A DNA stretch of 56,932 bases from Myxococcus xanthus (lineage in GTDB: Bacteria > Myxococcota > Myxococcia > Myxococcales > Myxococcaceae): positions 1 to 56,932 of the forward strand of contig NZ_JABFNS010000049.1 in NCBI RefSeq assembly GCF_013116825.1. The letters are read 5' to 3'. This document shows positions 46,610 to 56,220 of the stretch, piece by piece. The position numbers were made by a program, and so were the translations under genes. The first letter of the stretch is position 1. Each line of letters starts with the position of its first letter. The notes below the pieces were generated by a model. It searched no databases. It was given only the letters and a program-made list of their open reading frames with translations, and was not told the DNA's origin.

Positions 46610-47525
46610 ACGCGGGTGTGGCCAGCGCGGCGCGGTCCGGCTCTACGTGGACCACCACGTCCACCACCTGGGGATAGGCATCATGCAGCGTGCGCTCCAC
46701 GCGGTCCGCTACCTCATGGGCCTGCGCGGTGGTGAGCTGCGGGTCCACCTCGATTTTGAGGTCCACGTAGACGCTCTCCTCCATGCCGCGGCTGCGCACG
46801 TCACTGCAGGAGCGCACGCCCGGCACCGCCAGCGTGTGCCGTTTCACCTCGTCTGGGTCCAGGCGCGCCGTGTCGGAGAGGATGCCCACCGCCTGCCGGA
46901 CGATGCCGTAGGCCACCCAGGCCACGAACACCATCACGGCCAGCGCAATCAGCCCATCCGCGCGCGGGTAGCCCAGCCACACCAGCAGCAGGGAGCCCAG
47001 CACCGCGAGGGTGACGTAGACGTCGGACATCGTGTGGCTCGCGTCCGCCAGCAGCAGGGAACTCTTGTACTTGCGCCCGTAGTACCGCTCCACCCGCGTC
47101 ACCACCATGTTCACCACCAGGGTGAAGGCCATGACGGCCGCCATGGTGCCCGTCACCTGCGGATGCTTGTCGTTGAGCACGGAGTCGAGCGCCATGCGCC
47201 CCAGCTCCAGCATGCCCACGCCAATCATCGCGCCAATGCCCAGCGACGCGAGCGCCTCGAACTTGCCGTGGCCGTAGGGGTGGTCCTCGTCCGCTGGGCG
47301 TGACGCCACGCCCATGGCCACCAGCCCCAGCACGTTGGAGCCGCCGTCGATGAACGAGTGCAGCCCGTCCGCCGTCACGGCCGCGGACTGGCTGAGCATT
47401 CCGAAAATCAGCTTGGCGCTGGCTACCACCCAGTTGGCCACGAGGATGCCCAGCAGCACCCTGCGGACCTTCCGGTTCCGCTCCTGCTGCGCGAGATTTC
47501 TGTCGGTGAGCGTCGTTGCTTCCAC
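46608..47525 (-). CDS. cation diffusion facilitator (metal efflux) transporter
   Basis: 305 aa CDF protein with six helices. The metal-site HxxxD motifs are present in helices 2 and 5 (GLHSFIDGGSN and DASHTMSDVYVT). The C-terminal cytoplasmic domain follows (RHTLAVPGVRSCSDVRSRGM onward). It probably exports Zn, Fe or Mn. The start is GTG 47525; the metal specificity cannot be told. Confidence 0.93.
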   Translation of the reverse strand: MEATTLTDRNLAQQERNRKVRRVLLGILVANWVVASAKLIFGMLSQSAAVTADGLHSFIDGGSNVLGLVAMGVASRPADEDHPYGHGKFEALASLGIGAMIGVGMLELGRMALDSVLNDKHPQVTGTMAAVMAFTLVVNMVVTRVERYYGRKYKSSLLLADASHTMSDVYVTLAVLGSLLLVWLGYPRADGLIALAVMVFVAWVAYGIVRQAVGILSDTARLDPDEVKRHTLAVPGVRSCSDVRSRGMEESVYVDLKIEVDPQLTTAQAHEVADRVERTLHDAYPQVVDVVVHVEPDRAALATPA

Positions 47526-47552
47526 GGGGCCGCACGGTACTTCAGTACGTGC

Positions 47553-48800
47553 TCAGTTGGGCTGGCGGAAGAGCCGCATCTTCGGGCCGCCGCCCATCTC
47601 CATGAAAAAGCCGAACTGGAACTTCACCTTGGCGTCGTCCGACAGCAGGCCGGGCGGCGGGTTGGGGAAGGGCTGCGCGCGTTTGAAGGACGAGACTGCC
47701 TCGAAGTCGAGGAAGTCGAGCCCGCTGCTCTTCTCCACCTGGATGTCCGTCACCTGGCCGCGCTCGTCGAGCGTGATTTGCAGCAGCGTGTACCGGTCCC
47801 TCCCCGTGTAGATGCCGCCGGTGGGGTCTCTCCGGCGCAGCTGCTCGTTGGGGTTCCAGTGCATGCCCACGCTCTGCTTCACGCGGTTGAAGAAGCTGGC
47901 GTACTTCCACTCACGCGTGTTGAGGAGGGTGCCATCGCCTTCCTCCGCGTCCTGCAGGTGGTCATTGGGCGCGGCGCCCAGGACCTTGTCCATGACGGCG
48001 CGCGACGGCGTCAGCGACGCCAGCCCCGGCGCGCCCGCGCGGCCCGTGGAGCCGGCTTCCTCGCCGCCGGTGCCGGGCTGGATGTTGAGGCGCTTGGAGT
48101 TGCCCACCACCTCGTCGCTCTCGTTCTGGTTGTTCACCGTCATGCCCGGACCCGGCGACGTCGGGTCCGTCTTCATCGCCACCTCGTTCTTCTTTCGGGC
48201 GTCGGGAAGCTCGAAGGCGGGCTTCTGGCCCCCCTGGGACACGGGCCGCTCGTCGTTGCCCAGGCCGTTGTTTCCGGCCGTGCGCGGCGGCGTCTGCGCG
48301 TCCGTATTCTGACCTTCTTGATTCTGCGGTGCCGTCCGCTGGGGCATGGCGTTCCGGTAGAAGGGCGTCTGCTCCCGAGCGCGCGTCTCCTTGTCCACGC
48401 GGTTGTTGCTCTCCGCGAGGTACTTCGCGTTCGGGTCCACCTCGTCGTTGCCGGGCGCGACGTCCACCACCTGCCCCTTGGGCGTCTCGTCGGGCTTCTT
48501 CTCCTCCGGCTTCTTGTCCTGGGCCTTGGGGCGCTCCGAGGCCTGGGACTTCGTCTGGGGGGAGGCCTTGCCGCGGTTCTGCGCCCATTGGTCGGCGGTG
48601 AGCGGCCGTACGGCCACGGAGGTGGGCCGCGTCACCGGCTTGCGTGCCTTCTCGTCGCCCTGGAGTGAACTCGTCAGCAGCAGGGTTCCCACGTAGACGG
48701 CATGGAGGAGCAGGGCGAGCGCAATCGCCGCGGCGAAACGCCCCGCGGACGACCCCTGCCGCCTCCGGCGGCGCCAGCTTGTTGGAGAACCCGTGCTCAC
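47553..48800 (-). CDS. TonB-type energy transducer (TonB C-terminal domain)
   Basis: 415 aa. One N-terminal transmembrane helix (FAAAIALALLLHAVYVGTLL) is followed by a long Lys/Pro/Gln/Asn-rich periplasmic linker. A C-terminal TonB domain lies around residues 320-415 (YTGRDRYTLLQITLDERGQV, SSGLDFLDFEAVSSFKRAQP). No exbB/exbD pair is adjacent; the nearest TolQ/TolR-type genes in the window are at 3-5 kb. The start is GTG 48800. It could serve an outer-membrane receptor or an envelope machine. Confidence 0.85.
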   Translation of the reverse strand: MSTGSPTSWRRRRRQGSSAGRFAAAIALALLLHAVYVGTLLLTSSLQGDEKARKPVTRPTSVAVRPLTADQWAQNRGKASPQTKSQASERPKAQDKKPEEKKPDETPKGQVVDVAPGNDEVDPNAKYLAESNNRVDKETRAREQTPFYRNAMPQRTAPQNQEGQNTDAQTPPRTAGNNGLGNDERPVSQGGQKPAFELPDARKKNEVAMKTDPTSPGPGMTVNNQNESDEVVGNSKRLNIQPGTGGEEAGSTGRAGAPGLASLTPSRAVMDKVLGAAPNDHLQDAEEGDGTLLNTREWKYASFFNRVKQSVGMHWNPNEQLRRRDPTGGIYTGRDRYTLLQITLDERGQVTDIQVEKSSGLDFLDFEAVSSFKRAQPFPNPPPGLLSDDAKVKFQFGFFMEMGGGPKMRLFRQPN

Positions 48801-48919
48801 GGCGGGATGATAAACCTCCGAACGGGCGGACTAGTCCCGTCGCGTTCGCGGCTGAACAGGTGAAAGGTCGGGTCGATTCGCGGGCCGCGCACGGGTTTGA
48901 AGGATAACCCCTCCCAGCC

Positions 48920-50809
48920 TCAATAGATGGGGGCCACCTCGGCACCGTTGAAGTAGTGACGGAGGATGTCCTGGTAGCGCTGCCCGGCCTCCGCCCGGCC
49001 AATGGCGCCCGTCTGGCACATTCCTACGCCGTGCCCCCAGCCCCCGCCACGGAAAAGCCAGCCGGTGAGCCGGCCCTCTGCGTCCCGCTCGGCCTCCACC
49101 ACCGCCATGCTGCTGTTGAGCATGCCGAACAGGCGGCGGATGTTGAGCTCGCCGCGCACCTGGGTGGCCCCCTTGTCGCCGGACACCGTCAGCACGGCCG
49201 CGCGGCCGGAGACGCCCCGGTCCGTCAACGCCAGCGCCTGGATGCGCCCCACGCCCAGCCGCTTCAGGCGGGTGTCCACCTGCTCGGCCGTGAAGCGCTT
49301 CTCCCACCGGAACTTGCTGGGCTGCGCGAAGCTGGACAGCCGGCAGGCGGCCGGGAGGTTGGCGGTCGTCAGCCAGCGCTCCAGGCTGGCGGGCAGGGGA
49401 TGGGCACCCACGGGGCCGATGACGTCCGGGCGGCCACGAAGGCTGGGGTCCGGAGGCCCGCCCCACACCACGTCGTTGTCCTCGGTGTGGCCGCCGCAGA
49501 CGGCGCTGTAGACGGAGTCCACCAGGCGGCCGTCCTCGCTGAAGAGGCCCTCGCCCCGGGTGGCCTCCACCGCGGTGGTGGTGCTGGCGGCCTCACCGGT
49601 GCGGCCCCGGTAGACGGCGCAGTGTTGCTCCGAGCACAGGAGGTAGGGGTCCGCCAGGTGCTTGATGCCCACCTTCGCCAGCACCTCGCCGCGCGCGGTG
49701 ACGGCCTGGGCCTTGAGCGCCTCCGAGTGGGCGCGGGCGAAGATCTCCGCGGGGACCAGGCCCTTGAGCAGGTCCTCCAGGGGAACGACGTTCACCACCG
49801 CCAGTCGGCCCGAACGGTCCACGACGAGCTGGAGCGCGCCCCGGAAGGTGCGGTCCTCGAAGCCGTGGAAGTCGTAGCCCACGCCGTATTCGACCTGGCG
49901 CACGTCGAAGCCCGCGCCGTCGGGCGTCTCCGCGTCCAGCCGGTCCTGGGCCATGCCCACGACGACGCCCGCCTCGTCGCGCACCTCCAGGATGGCCTTG
50001 GAGGGCGTGCGCACCTCTTCAAAGAGCGTCGTCTGGACGCCGTGGCTGCGCAGCAGCTCCGCCTGCTTGTGGCCGGCGGCCTCGGGCGTGAGGACCTCAT
50101 CCAGCAGCAGCAGCGTGCGCCGGTTGTCGATGACCTTGCCGGCGATGCCGTAGACGGAGCCCAGGACCTGGGCCCGGACCGCGAGCCCCTTCTTACGCCA
50201 TGACTCCAGCGCCACCTGGAGTCCCGCGCGGTCAGCCATGCGGAACTCAGCCAGTTGCACGCGCGCGGACAGCACCGCCGGGCTCCCCTGCGTCACCCGG
50301 ACCGTCCAGCGCGTGCCCGCGGCGGCGTCGAGCATCTTCTCGTCGGGCCCTCCGAAGCGCAGGCGCATCCGGCCTCGCGGAGAGAAGGTGACCTCGTTCC
50401 GGCCCTCCATCAGGCGCACGGGTACGCGAGGCTCACCCCCACGGAAGTCCAGGCGCTTGAGGTCTCCCGGCGTGGGAATCCCCTGCGCCAGCGGGTCCTC
50501 GAGCGGCGGTGACTCCGTGCCTGGTGACGGGGCCTCGTGGCCGTCGGGCGCGGTCGCAGGTGCGCTGCCGGTCGCGCCAGACGACGCGCTGGGCGTGCCC
50601 AAGGTCTCCGGTCCAGGAGCCGAAGCGTCCGCGTCGGTAGCGCCCGCTTCGCCGTCCTGTGCGGCTGGCGTGGCCTCGGATGAAGACACGACGGCCGGCC
50701 CGGTCGCGGAGGCACGAGGACTGTCCGCCGCGGGTTTCGAGGCCACGCAGGCGGAGAGCAGGACGGCGGCGAGAAGCTGTGTGACGGCGTGGCGCACGGG
50801 GGGCGACAC
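48920..50809 (-). CDS. SpoIID/LytB-domain lipoprotein
   Basis: About 629 aa. The GTG at 50809 has GGAGG 12 bases upstream; a second GTG (50797) is possible. The signal sequence ends in a lipobox-like LLSAC, followed by a low-complexity Ala/Ser/Pro/Gly linker. The C-terminal half is a SpoIID domain with the catalytic-type Glu in GLVPAEIFARAHSEALKAQA, CGGHTEDNDVVWGG and GGGWGHGVGMCQTGAIG. SpoIID proteins are lytic transglycosylases on denuded glycan. The name does not imply endospores; here a wall-remodelling lipoprotein is likely. Confidence 0.87.
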   Translation of the reverse strand: MSPPVRHAVTQLLAAVLLSACVASKPAADSPRASATGPAVVSSSEATPAAQDGEAGATDADASAPGPETLGTPSASSGATGSAPATAPDGHEAPSPGTESPPLEDPLAQGIPTPGDLKRLDFRGGEPRVPVRLMEGRNEVTFSPRGRMRLRFGGPDEKMLDAAAGTRWTVRVTQGSPAVLSARVQLAEFRMADRAGLQVALESWRKKGLAVRAQVLGSVYGIAGKVIDNRRTLLLLDEVLTPEAAGHKQAELLRSHGVQTTLFEEVRTPSKAILEVRDEAGVVVGMAQDRLDAETPDGAGFDVRQVEYGVGYDFHGFEDRTFRGALQLVVDRSGRLAVVNVVPLEDLLKGLVPAEIFARAHSEALKAQAVTARGEVLAKVGIKHLADPYLLCSEQHCAVYRGRTGEAASTTTAVEATRGEGLFSEDGRLVDSVYSAVCGGHTEDNDVVWGGPPDPSLRGRPDVIGPVGAHPLPASLERWLTTANLPAACRLSSFAQPSKFRWEKRFTAEQVDTRLKRLGVGRIQALALTDRGVSGRAAVLTVSGDKGATQVRGELNIRRLFGMLNSSMAVVEAERDAEGRLTGWLFRGGGWGHGVGMCQTGAIGRAEAGQRYQDILRHYFNGAEVAPIY

Positions 50810-50933
50810 CGTACTGTCGCACCTCCATGCTGTCACGGACCGTTCGTCGTGCGCCCGCCGGGCAGGCTGGCTGGTACGTGCCGGGACTCGAGGGGATGAA
50901 TAGCGCACAGGGCTTCCGGCGTTGCCCCTGCTC

Positions 50934-52607
50934 ATGAAAATCCGACACGGCAACTGCCTGAAGCTGACGTTCCTGGCCACGGGCCTGCTCCTGCTGAGCT
51001 CGGCGGCCTGCTCGGGCTCCGACAGTGAAGGGACGCCCGTGCCCGTTCAGGGGTCGACCCCTCGCCCCGTGCCCATGCCCACGCCCGCGTCTGGGTCGGC
51101 GGAGTCGCCCCCGCCCACTCGAACCTTCGCCACGCGTCCGCCCGTGGGCGTGCAGGCGGTGGCGGGGACTCCGGTGGCCGCGCTACCGGACCACGCGGAC
51201 CACGTGAACATCGAGGACCCTTCGCCTCAACCGGCCGTCAACGCCACGGCGACGGTCGTCGCCGCGGAGGCGCCCGTCTACACCCGCGAGTGGGTGGTGA
51301 GCACGTCGGGCAACGACGCCGGGGACGGCAGCGCCGCGCAGCCGCTGCGCACGCTCAACAAGGCCATCGGCCTGGCCAGCCCGGGTGAGCTCATCCGTGT
51401 CATGCCTGGCACCTACGCGGAGCGCGTCATCATCGGTGACAACGCGAAGCCGGGCACGGCCGACGCGAAAATCACGCTCCAGGGCGAGGGCAGCCCGCGC
51501 ATCGTCCTAGGCCCCGGCGAGCACGGGCTGGTGCAGGTGCGCCAGCCGCATTGGATCATCGACGGCTTCGAAATCGATATGGAGGGCCAGACGCCCTTCG
51601 CCGTCACGTTCGAGGGCGACGTGACGGGCTCGATGCTCGTCAACTCGGACCTGCACGGCGGCACGGGCGGCGGCGCGGTGACGACGTTCAACAACGCCAC
51701 CGGGCCCATCATCGAGAACAACCACATCCACGACTTCGTGAAGACCACCGACAACGAGGACTCGCACGGCGTCGTGGTGCAGCCCACGTCGCGCGACGTC
51801 ACCGTGCGCAACAACGACATCCACGACAACTCCGGTGACTCCGTGCAGTGCCTGGGGCCCGAGGGCTTCAGCAACCTGCCGCCCGCGGAGAACCTGCTGG
51901 TGGAGAACAACCACTTCTACGGCAACCGCGAGAACGCCGTGGACATCAAGACGTGCTACGGGGTGACCATCCGCAACAACCGGATGCACCACTTCCTCCC
52001 GACCTCCACGGCGCGGGGGGACGTCGTCGTCATCCACTACTCCGCGAGCAACGTGCTGGTGGAGGACAACGAAATCTACGACGGCGCGAAGGGCATCGCG
52101 GTGGGGGGCACCCGTGACGGCGCCATGCCCACCGGCGTCGTCATCCGCCGCAATCGCGTGTACGACATGACCGAGGCCGGAGGCGGGGAGGGCACGGGCA
52201 TCCGCCTGGAGAACTCGAAGGGCACCCGGGTGGTGAACAACACCGTCACCCGCACGGCCACGGCGCTCATCATCGGCCATGGCACCGGCGGCCCCACCCA
52301 GTCCCCGGTGGTGCAGAACAACATCTTCGCGGAAGCCCCCATCGCGGTGAACATGGGCCCGATGGCTCCGGGGATGAAGATGGGCAACAACCTCTTCCCA
52401 GCGGGCGCCCAGTTCAAGAAGGACGGCAAGCCCGTGGACCTCACGGCCTACCAGTCCACCTCGGGAGACACCACCTCACGCCTCGGCTCGGCGGACCTCG
52501 GGGCGGCGTTCGCGCCGGGGCCCATGGCGCTGGACTCGGGCGCTGACATCGGCATCCCGTTCTGCGGTGGGGGGCCGGACATCGGCGCGGTGGAGGTCGG
52601 CTGCTGA
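50934..52607 (+). CDS. right-handed beta-helix (DUF1565-like) lipoprotein
   Basis: 557 aa. A signal peptide ends in a lipobox (LLLLSSAAC), followed by a Pro/Thr-rich linker to about residue 110. A parallel beta-helix then opens with WVVSTSGNDAGDGSAAQPLR, typical of DUF1565/pectate-lyase-like folds, and continues with many NN-x-IH/V repeats (IENNHIHDF, VRNNDIHDN, VENNHFYGN). No lyase active site is obvious. Surface polysaccharide binding or degradation is plausible. Divergent from the SpoIID gene. Confidence 0.87.
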   Translation: MKIRHGNCLKLTFLATGLLLLSSAACSGSDSEGTPVPVQGSTPRPVPMPTPASGSAESPPPTRTFATRPPVGVQAVAGTPVAALPDHADHVNIEDPSPQPAVNATATVVAAEAPVYTREWVVSTSGNDAGDGSAAQPLRTLNKAIGLASPGELIRVMPGTYAERVIIGDNAKPGTADAKITLQGEGSPRIVLGPGEHGLVQVRQPHWIIDGFEIDMEGQTPFAVTFEGDVTGSMLVNSDLHGGTGGGAVTTFNNATGPIIENNHIHDFVKTTDNEDSHGVVVQPTSRDVTVRNNDIHDNSGDSVQCLGPEGFSNLPPAENLLVENNHFYGNRENAVDIKTCYGVTIRNNRMHHFLPTSTARGDVVVIHYSASNVLVEDNEIYDGAKGIAVGGTRDGAMPTGVVIRRNRVYDMTEAGGGEGTGIRLENSKGTRVVNNTVTRTATALIIGHGTGGPTQSPVVQNNIFAEAPIAVNMGPMAPGMKMGNNLFPAGAQFKKDGKPVDLTAYQSTSGDTTSRLGSADLGAAFAPGPMALDSGADIGIPFCGGGPDIGAVEVGC

Positions 52608-52632
52608 ACCGTCCACTCAGCCCCTGAAAAGG

Positions 52633-52672
52633 ACAAGGCCCGATGCGGAGTGACTTCCGCACCGGGCCTTGT
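52633..52672. terminator. bidirectional terminator between lipoprotein gene and tRNA-Cys
   Basis: Long stem ACAAGGCCCG-TGCGGA / TCCGCA-CGGGCCTTGT with one A/C mismatch and a 6-base loop. T-rich ends follow on both strands (GTCTTT on +, CCTTTT on -). It serves both the + strand lipoprotein gene and the - strand tRNA. Confidence 0.8.
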
Positions 52673-52679
52673 GTCTTTG

Positions 52680-52751
52680 AGGCGCCACCCGGATTCGAAC
52701 CGGGGAATGAAGGTTTTGCAGACCTTTGCCTTACCACTTGGCTATGGCGCC
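52680..52751 (-). tRNA. tRNA-Cys (GCA)
   Basis: The minus strand folds into a full cloverleaf: acceptor GGCGCC(A)/(T)GGCGCC, D-arm with AGTGGTAAGGC, anticodon stem AAGGT/ACCTT with loop CTGCAAA (anticodon GCA), T-arm CCCGG-TTCGAAT-CCGGG, and discriminator U, as expected for Cys. CCA is not encoded. Confidence 0.96.
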
Positions 52752-52768
52752 GAGATGATGGGGTCGGC

Positions 52769-52798
52769 TTTATACGCAGCCCGCCACCGCGCGGTCAA
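52769..52798 (-). promoter_or_regulatory. tRNA-Cys promoter
   Basis: On the minus strand TTGACC (52798-52793), 18-base spacer, TATAAA (52774-52769); the -10 lies 17 bases from the tRNA 5' end. Confidence 0.7.
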
Positions 52799-52907
52799 GG
52801 ATGCAACAGCTGCCAGCGGTGCATGCGTCCCGTTACCATGCCGTTACCAGAAGGTTCCACCCCGGGTGTGTGCGCACAGGCACCCGAAAGGACGAGGTGC
52901 TCGAAAG

Positions 52908-54059
52908 ATGCTTCACGGCCAAGGGCTGTACCTGGAAGAGCATGACGCGTTTCGTCGCACCGTACGTGCGGTGGTGGAGAAGGAGGTTCTTCCCTTCGTG
53001 AAGGAGTGGGAGGCCCGGGAGGAGTTCCCCCGGGAGCTCTTCACCCGCTTTGGCGAGCTGGGCTTCCTCGGCCTGAAGTACCCGGTGGAGTACGGGGGCT
53101 CGGCCGCGGGGGAGCTGTATGAGGCGGTGTTGCTGGAGGAACTGGGGCGCTGTGGCTCGGGCGGTGTGTCCGCGGGGCTGGGAGCCCAGTTCACCATCTC
53201 CACGGGGCCCATCCATCAGTTCGGCACGGACGCGCAGAAGCACCGCTGGCTGGCTCCCGCCATCCGGGGCGAGAAGATTGGCGCGCTGGGCATCACCGAA
53301 CCGGACGCGGGCTCGGACGTGGCGGGGCTGCGCACCACCGCCCGGCGCGAGGGCGACAGCTACATCCTCAACGGCTCCAAGACGTACATCACCAACGGCG
53401 TGCGCGCGGACTTCGTGGTGCTGGCGGTGAAGACGGATCCGTCCGCGGGTCACAAGGGCCTGTCCATGGTGGTGGTGGAGAAGGGCACGCCGGGCTTCTC
53501 CGTGGGGCGCAAGCTGGACAAGCTCGGATGGCGCGCCTCGGACACCGCGGAGCTGTTCTTCGAGGACTGCCGCGTGCCCGCGGAGAATCTGCTCGGTGTG
53601 GAAGGGCAGGGCTTCGCGCAGATCATGGGCAACTTCCAGTGGGAGCGCCTGTCGCTCGCGCTGGGGGCGGTGGGAGCCATGGAGGACATGCTGGAGACGG
53701 TGCTGGCGCACGTGAAGTCACGGCGTGCCTTCGGCCAGTCGCTCCACCAGTTCCAGGTGGTGCGCCACAAGCTGGCGGAGCTCTTCACCGCGCGCGAGTC
53801 GGCGCGTCAGCTCACCTACCACGCGCTGCGGCTGCACGTGGCCGGCGAGTGGGCGGTGGCGCAGACGTCCATGGCGAAGAAGGTGGCCACCGAGACGTGC
53901 TGCCGCGTCGCGGATGAGTGTCTCCAGCTCCATGGCGGCGCGGGCTACATGATGGAGTACGACATCCAGCGCCACTGGCGTGACGCGCGGCTGGGGCCCA
54001 TCGGCGGTGGCACCAGTGAGGTGATGAACGAGATCATCGCCAAGCAGCTCGGCCTGTAG
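52908..54059 (+). CDS. acyl-CoA dehydrogenase
   Basis: 383 aa FAD enzyme of beta-oxidation or amino-acid breakdown. Seen: [20 protein letters not shown] and [11 protein letters not shown] (FAD/substrate region), [10 protein letters not shown], and the C-terminal [20 protein letters not shown] with the [16 protein letters not shown] tail. The chain length of the substrate cannot be told. ATG 52908 lies after an A/G-rich stretch; the longer frame upstream runs through the tRNA and is not real. Confidence 0.93.
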   Translation: MLHGQGLYLEEHDAFRRTVRAVVEKEVLPFVKEWEAREEFPRELFTRFGELGFLGLKYPVEYGGSAAGELYEAVLLEELGRCGSGGVSAGLGAQFTISTGPIHQFGTDAQKHRWLAPAIRGEKIGALGITEPDAGSDVAGLRTTARREGDSYILNGSKTYITNGVRADFVVLAVKTDPSAGHKGLSMVVVEKGTPGFSVGRKLDKLGWRASDTAELFFEDCRVPAENLLGVEGQGFAQIMGNFQWERLSLALGAVGAMEDMLETVLAHVKSRRAFGQSLHQFQVVRHKLAELFTARESARQLTYHALRLHVAGEWAVAQTSMAKKVATETCCRVADECLQLHGGAGYMMEYDIQRHWRDARLGPIGGGTSEVMNEIIAKQLGL

Positions 54060-54177
54060 GGCGGGGGCGCGGTGCGGCACGGCGCCTCGTCTGTCACATG
54101 GAGGGCAGGCGGGGGAGCGGCGCGGGAAGAGGCCCTTGGCGCTCCGGGTTGCTCGAAGAGACCCCGCGGAGGTCACC

Positions 54178-54531
54178 GTGGAGCCCATCATCGTCTGTGC
54201 CGAGCTTTACATGCGTCTGGGGGACGACGAAGTGCTCGTCCTCGACTGTCGCGACGCTGCCGATTGGGAGCGTTACGAGCAGCACATCCCAGGGGCATTG
54301 CGGATGACGTCCGCGGAAATCGCCCGCGACCACCACATGCTCCCGGATGACGAGCTCATCGTCTTGTGTGGTTGCTCGCCGGACGGAAGGGACACGCGCC
54401 GTGTCTGCCGGCTGCTCCGGATGAAGGGCCGCGAGGCCGTCTGCCTCGACGGCGGACTGCTCGCGTGGGTCACAGGGGGCTTCCCCACGGAGCGGCACAG
54501 CCGGGCGCCCGTCGCCGCGATGCCCCGCTGA
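54178..54531 (+). CDS. rhodanese-like domain protein
   Basis: 117 aa single-domain rhodanese. It has VLDCRDAADWERYEQHIPGA, then the active loop with Cys in VLCGCSPDGRDTRR, then LDGGLLAW. The loop (CGCSPDGR) is longer and more charged than in simple sulphurtransferases. The start is GTG 54178 with GGAGG 5 bases upstream. Sulfur transfer is likely; the acceptor is unknown. Confidence 0.85.
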   Translation: MEPIIVCAELYMRLGDDEVLVLDCRDAADWERYEQHIPGALRMTSAEIARDHHMLPDDELIVLCGCSPDGRDTRRVCRLLRMKGREAVCLDGGLLAWVTGGFPTERHSRAPVAAMPR

Positions 54532-54613
54532 GCACCAGGGTGGATGCGGTGCGTCGTCAAACGGTGTTATGGAGCGGGCGACATCCTCCTCTGGAGACTG
54601 GAGAAACGCCCCC

Positions 54614-55702
54614 ATGGCCAGGCTTCGCGCGGCCCTCATCGGTGCCACTGGACTCGCCGGACAGCAATTCATCGCCGCCCTGAAGAATCACCCCTCCATC
54701 GAGCTGACGGGGCTCGCGGCCTCGCCTCGCTCAGCGGGCAAGACGTATGCGGAGGCGCTGAAAACGGCGAGTGGCATGACGGCCTGGTTCGTCCCGGAGC
54801 CGCTGCCCGCCGATCTCGCCGGCATGAAGGTGGTGGCCGGTGACGCGCTCGAGGCCAGGGATTACGACCTGGTCTTCTCCGCCGTGGAGGCGGACGTGGC
54901 GCGCGAACTGGAGCCGCGGCTGGCGAAGGACATCCCAGTCTTCTCCGCCGCCAGCGCGTTCCGATACGAAGAAGACGTCCCGTTGCTGATTCCCCCCGTC
55001 AACGCCGCGCACGCGCCTCTCATCCGGGAGCAGCAGCGCCGGCGTGGCTGGAAGGGCTTCATCGTCCCCATCCCCAACTGCACCACCACCGGCCTGGCGG
55101 TGACGCTGGCGCCGCTGGTGGAGCGCTTCGGGGTGAAGGCGGTGCTGATGACCAGCCTCCAGGCCATGTCCGGCGCCGGCCGCTCGCCGGGCGTCATCGG
55201 CATGGACATCCTCGACAACGTCATCCCCTATATTCCCAAGGAGGAGCACAAGGTCGAGGTGGAGACGAAGAAGATTCTCGGCGCGCTGCGTCCAGCGGGT
55301 GACGGCCTCACGCCGCATGACGTTCGGGTGTCCTGCACCTGCACCCGCGTGGCGGTGATGGAGGGCCACACCGAGTCCGTCTTCGTCTCATTGGACAAGA
55401 AGGCGACTGTGGCCGAAGTGACCCAGGCCCTGCGGGAGTGGAAGGGCGCCGAGCTGGCTCGGAACCTGCCGTCCGCCGCGCCGCGCTGGATTGAAGTGCT
55501 GGACGATCCCTTCCGACCCCAGCCCCGTTTGGACCGGGACACCCATGGCGGTATGGCCACCACCGTCGGACGCATCCGCGAGGATGGCGTCCTGGAGAAC
55601 GGCTTCAAGTACGTGCTGGTGTCGCACAACACCAAGATGGGTGCCGCGCGAGGCGCCATCCTCGTGGCCGAGCTGCTGTTGGCCCAGGGCTTGGTGGGCT
55701 GA
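54614..55702 (+). CDS. asd: aspartate-semialdehyde dehydrogenase (archaeal/fungal-type)
   Basis: 362 aa NADP enzyme of the aspartate-family amino-acid and diaminopimelate pathway. Motif GATGLAGQQF binds NADP, C156 in PIPNCTTTGLAV is catalytic, and H252 lies in MEGHTESVF. The length and the PNCTTTG form fit the archaeal/fungal-like branch rather than the classical enteric form. ATG 54614 is used. Residues 273-301 have a near-identical DNA copy on the opposite strand at 56843-56930. Confidence 0.94.
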   Translation: MARLRAALIGATGLAGQQFIAALKNHPSIELTGLAASPRSAGKTYAEALKTASGMTAWFVPEPLPADLAGMKVVAGDALEARDYDLVFSAVEADVARELEPRLAKDIPVFSAASAFRYEEDVPLLIPPVNAAHAPLIREQQRRRGWKGFIVPIPNCTTTGLAVTLAPLVERFGVKAVLMTSLQAMSGAGRSPGVIGMDILDNVIPYIPKEEHKVEVETKKILGALRPAGDGLTPHDVRVSCTCTRVAVMEGHTESVFVSLDKKATVAEVTQALREWKGAELARNLPSAAPRWIEVLDDPFRPQPRLDRDTHGGMATTVGRIREDGVLENGFKYVLVSHNTKMGAARGAILVAELLLAQGLVG

Positions 55703-55813
55703 GCCCCGCTCCCTGCGAAGGGGTGGCACAGATTCAGGGTGCCATCGTCAGTTCGAACCACTACTCTGCGCGCCCACGGACGCGCCTGGTTTCAACCGAG
55801 AGGAGACTTTTCA

Positions 55814-56149
55814 ATGGCCTACGTCGTTGCCGACCCTTGCATCAAGTGCAAGTACACCGACTGTGTCGAGGTGTGCCCAGTCAACTGCTTTTACGAGGGT
55901 GCCAACTTCCTGGTCATCCACCCGGATGAGTGTATCGACTGCGGTGCTTGCGAGCCGGTGTGCCCCACCAAGGCCATTTTCCCGGAGACGGAGCTCCCGG
56001 AGCAGTGGAAGGAATACAAGGCGCTGAACGCCGACCTGTCCACCAAGTGGCCCAACATCGCGGAGAAGAAGTCCGCGCTGCCCGAGGCCGAGGAGTTCAA
56101 GTCGAAGGACGGCAAGCGCTCCCTGCTGGATCCGGCGCCGGGCTCGTAG
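55814..56149 (+). CDS. fdxA: seven-iron ferredoxin FdxA
   Basis: 111 aa [3Fe-4S][4Fe-4S] ferredoxin. Nine cysteines (9, 12, 17, 21, 25, 40, 43, 46, 50) are arranged as in Azotobacter ferredoxin I ([14 protein letters not shown] and [12 protein letters not shown]). A C-terminal extension of ~50 residues is normal. AGGAGA precedes ATG 55814. Electron carrier; partner not shown. Confidence 0.96.
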   Translation: MAYVVADPCIKCKYTDCVEVCPVNCFYEGANFLVIHPDECIDCGACEPVCPTKAIFPETELPEQWKEYKALNADLSTKWPNIAEKKSALPEAEEFKSKDGKRSLLDPAPGS

Positions 56150-56172
56150 TCCACGGACCGTTGCGTGTCCCG

Positions 56173-56206
56173 GAAGGCCCTTTCGCGCGACGGCGAGAGG
56201 GCCTTC
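56173..56206. terminator. hairpin between ferredoxin and convergent gene
   Basis: GAAGGCCCT (56173-56181) / AGGGCCTTC (56198-56206) with a 16-base loop and no good T-run. It lies between two convergent stops, so a terminator role is likely by position. Confidence 0.4.
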
Positions 56207-56220
56207 TCCGTTGCGGGGAG

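Noticed and set aside
48920..50809. Reading SpoIID as evidence of endospores
   Set aside because: SpoIID/LytB domains are widespread in non-endospore formers; the protein here is a lipoprotein in a Gram-negative context.
52650..52907. N-terminal extension of the acyl-CoA dehydrogenase
   Set aside because: The extension runs through the tRNA-Cys gene on the opposite strand and is not family-like; ATG 52908 gives the normal length.
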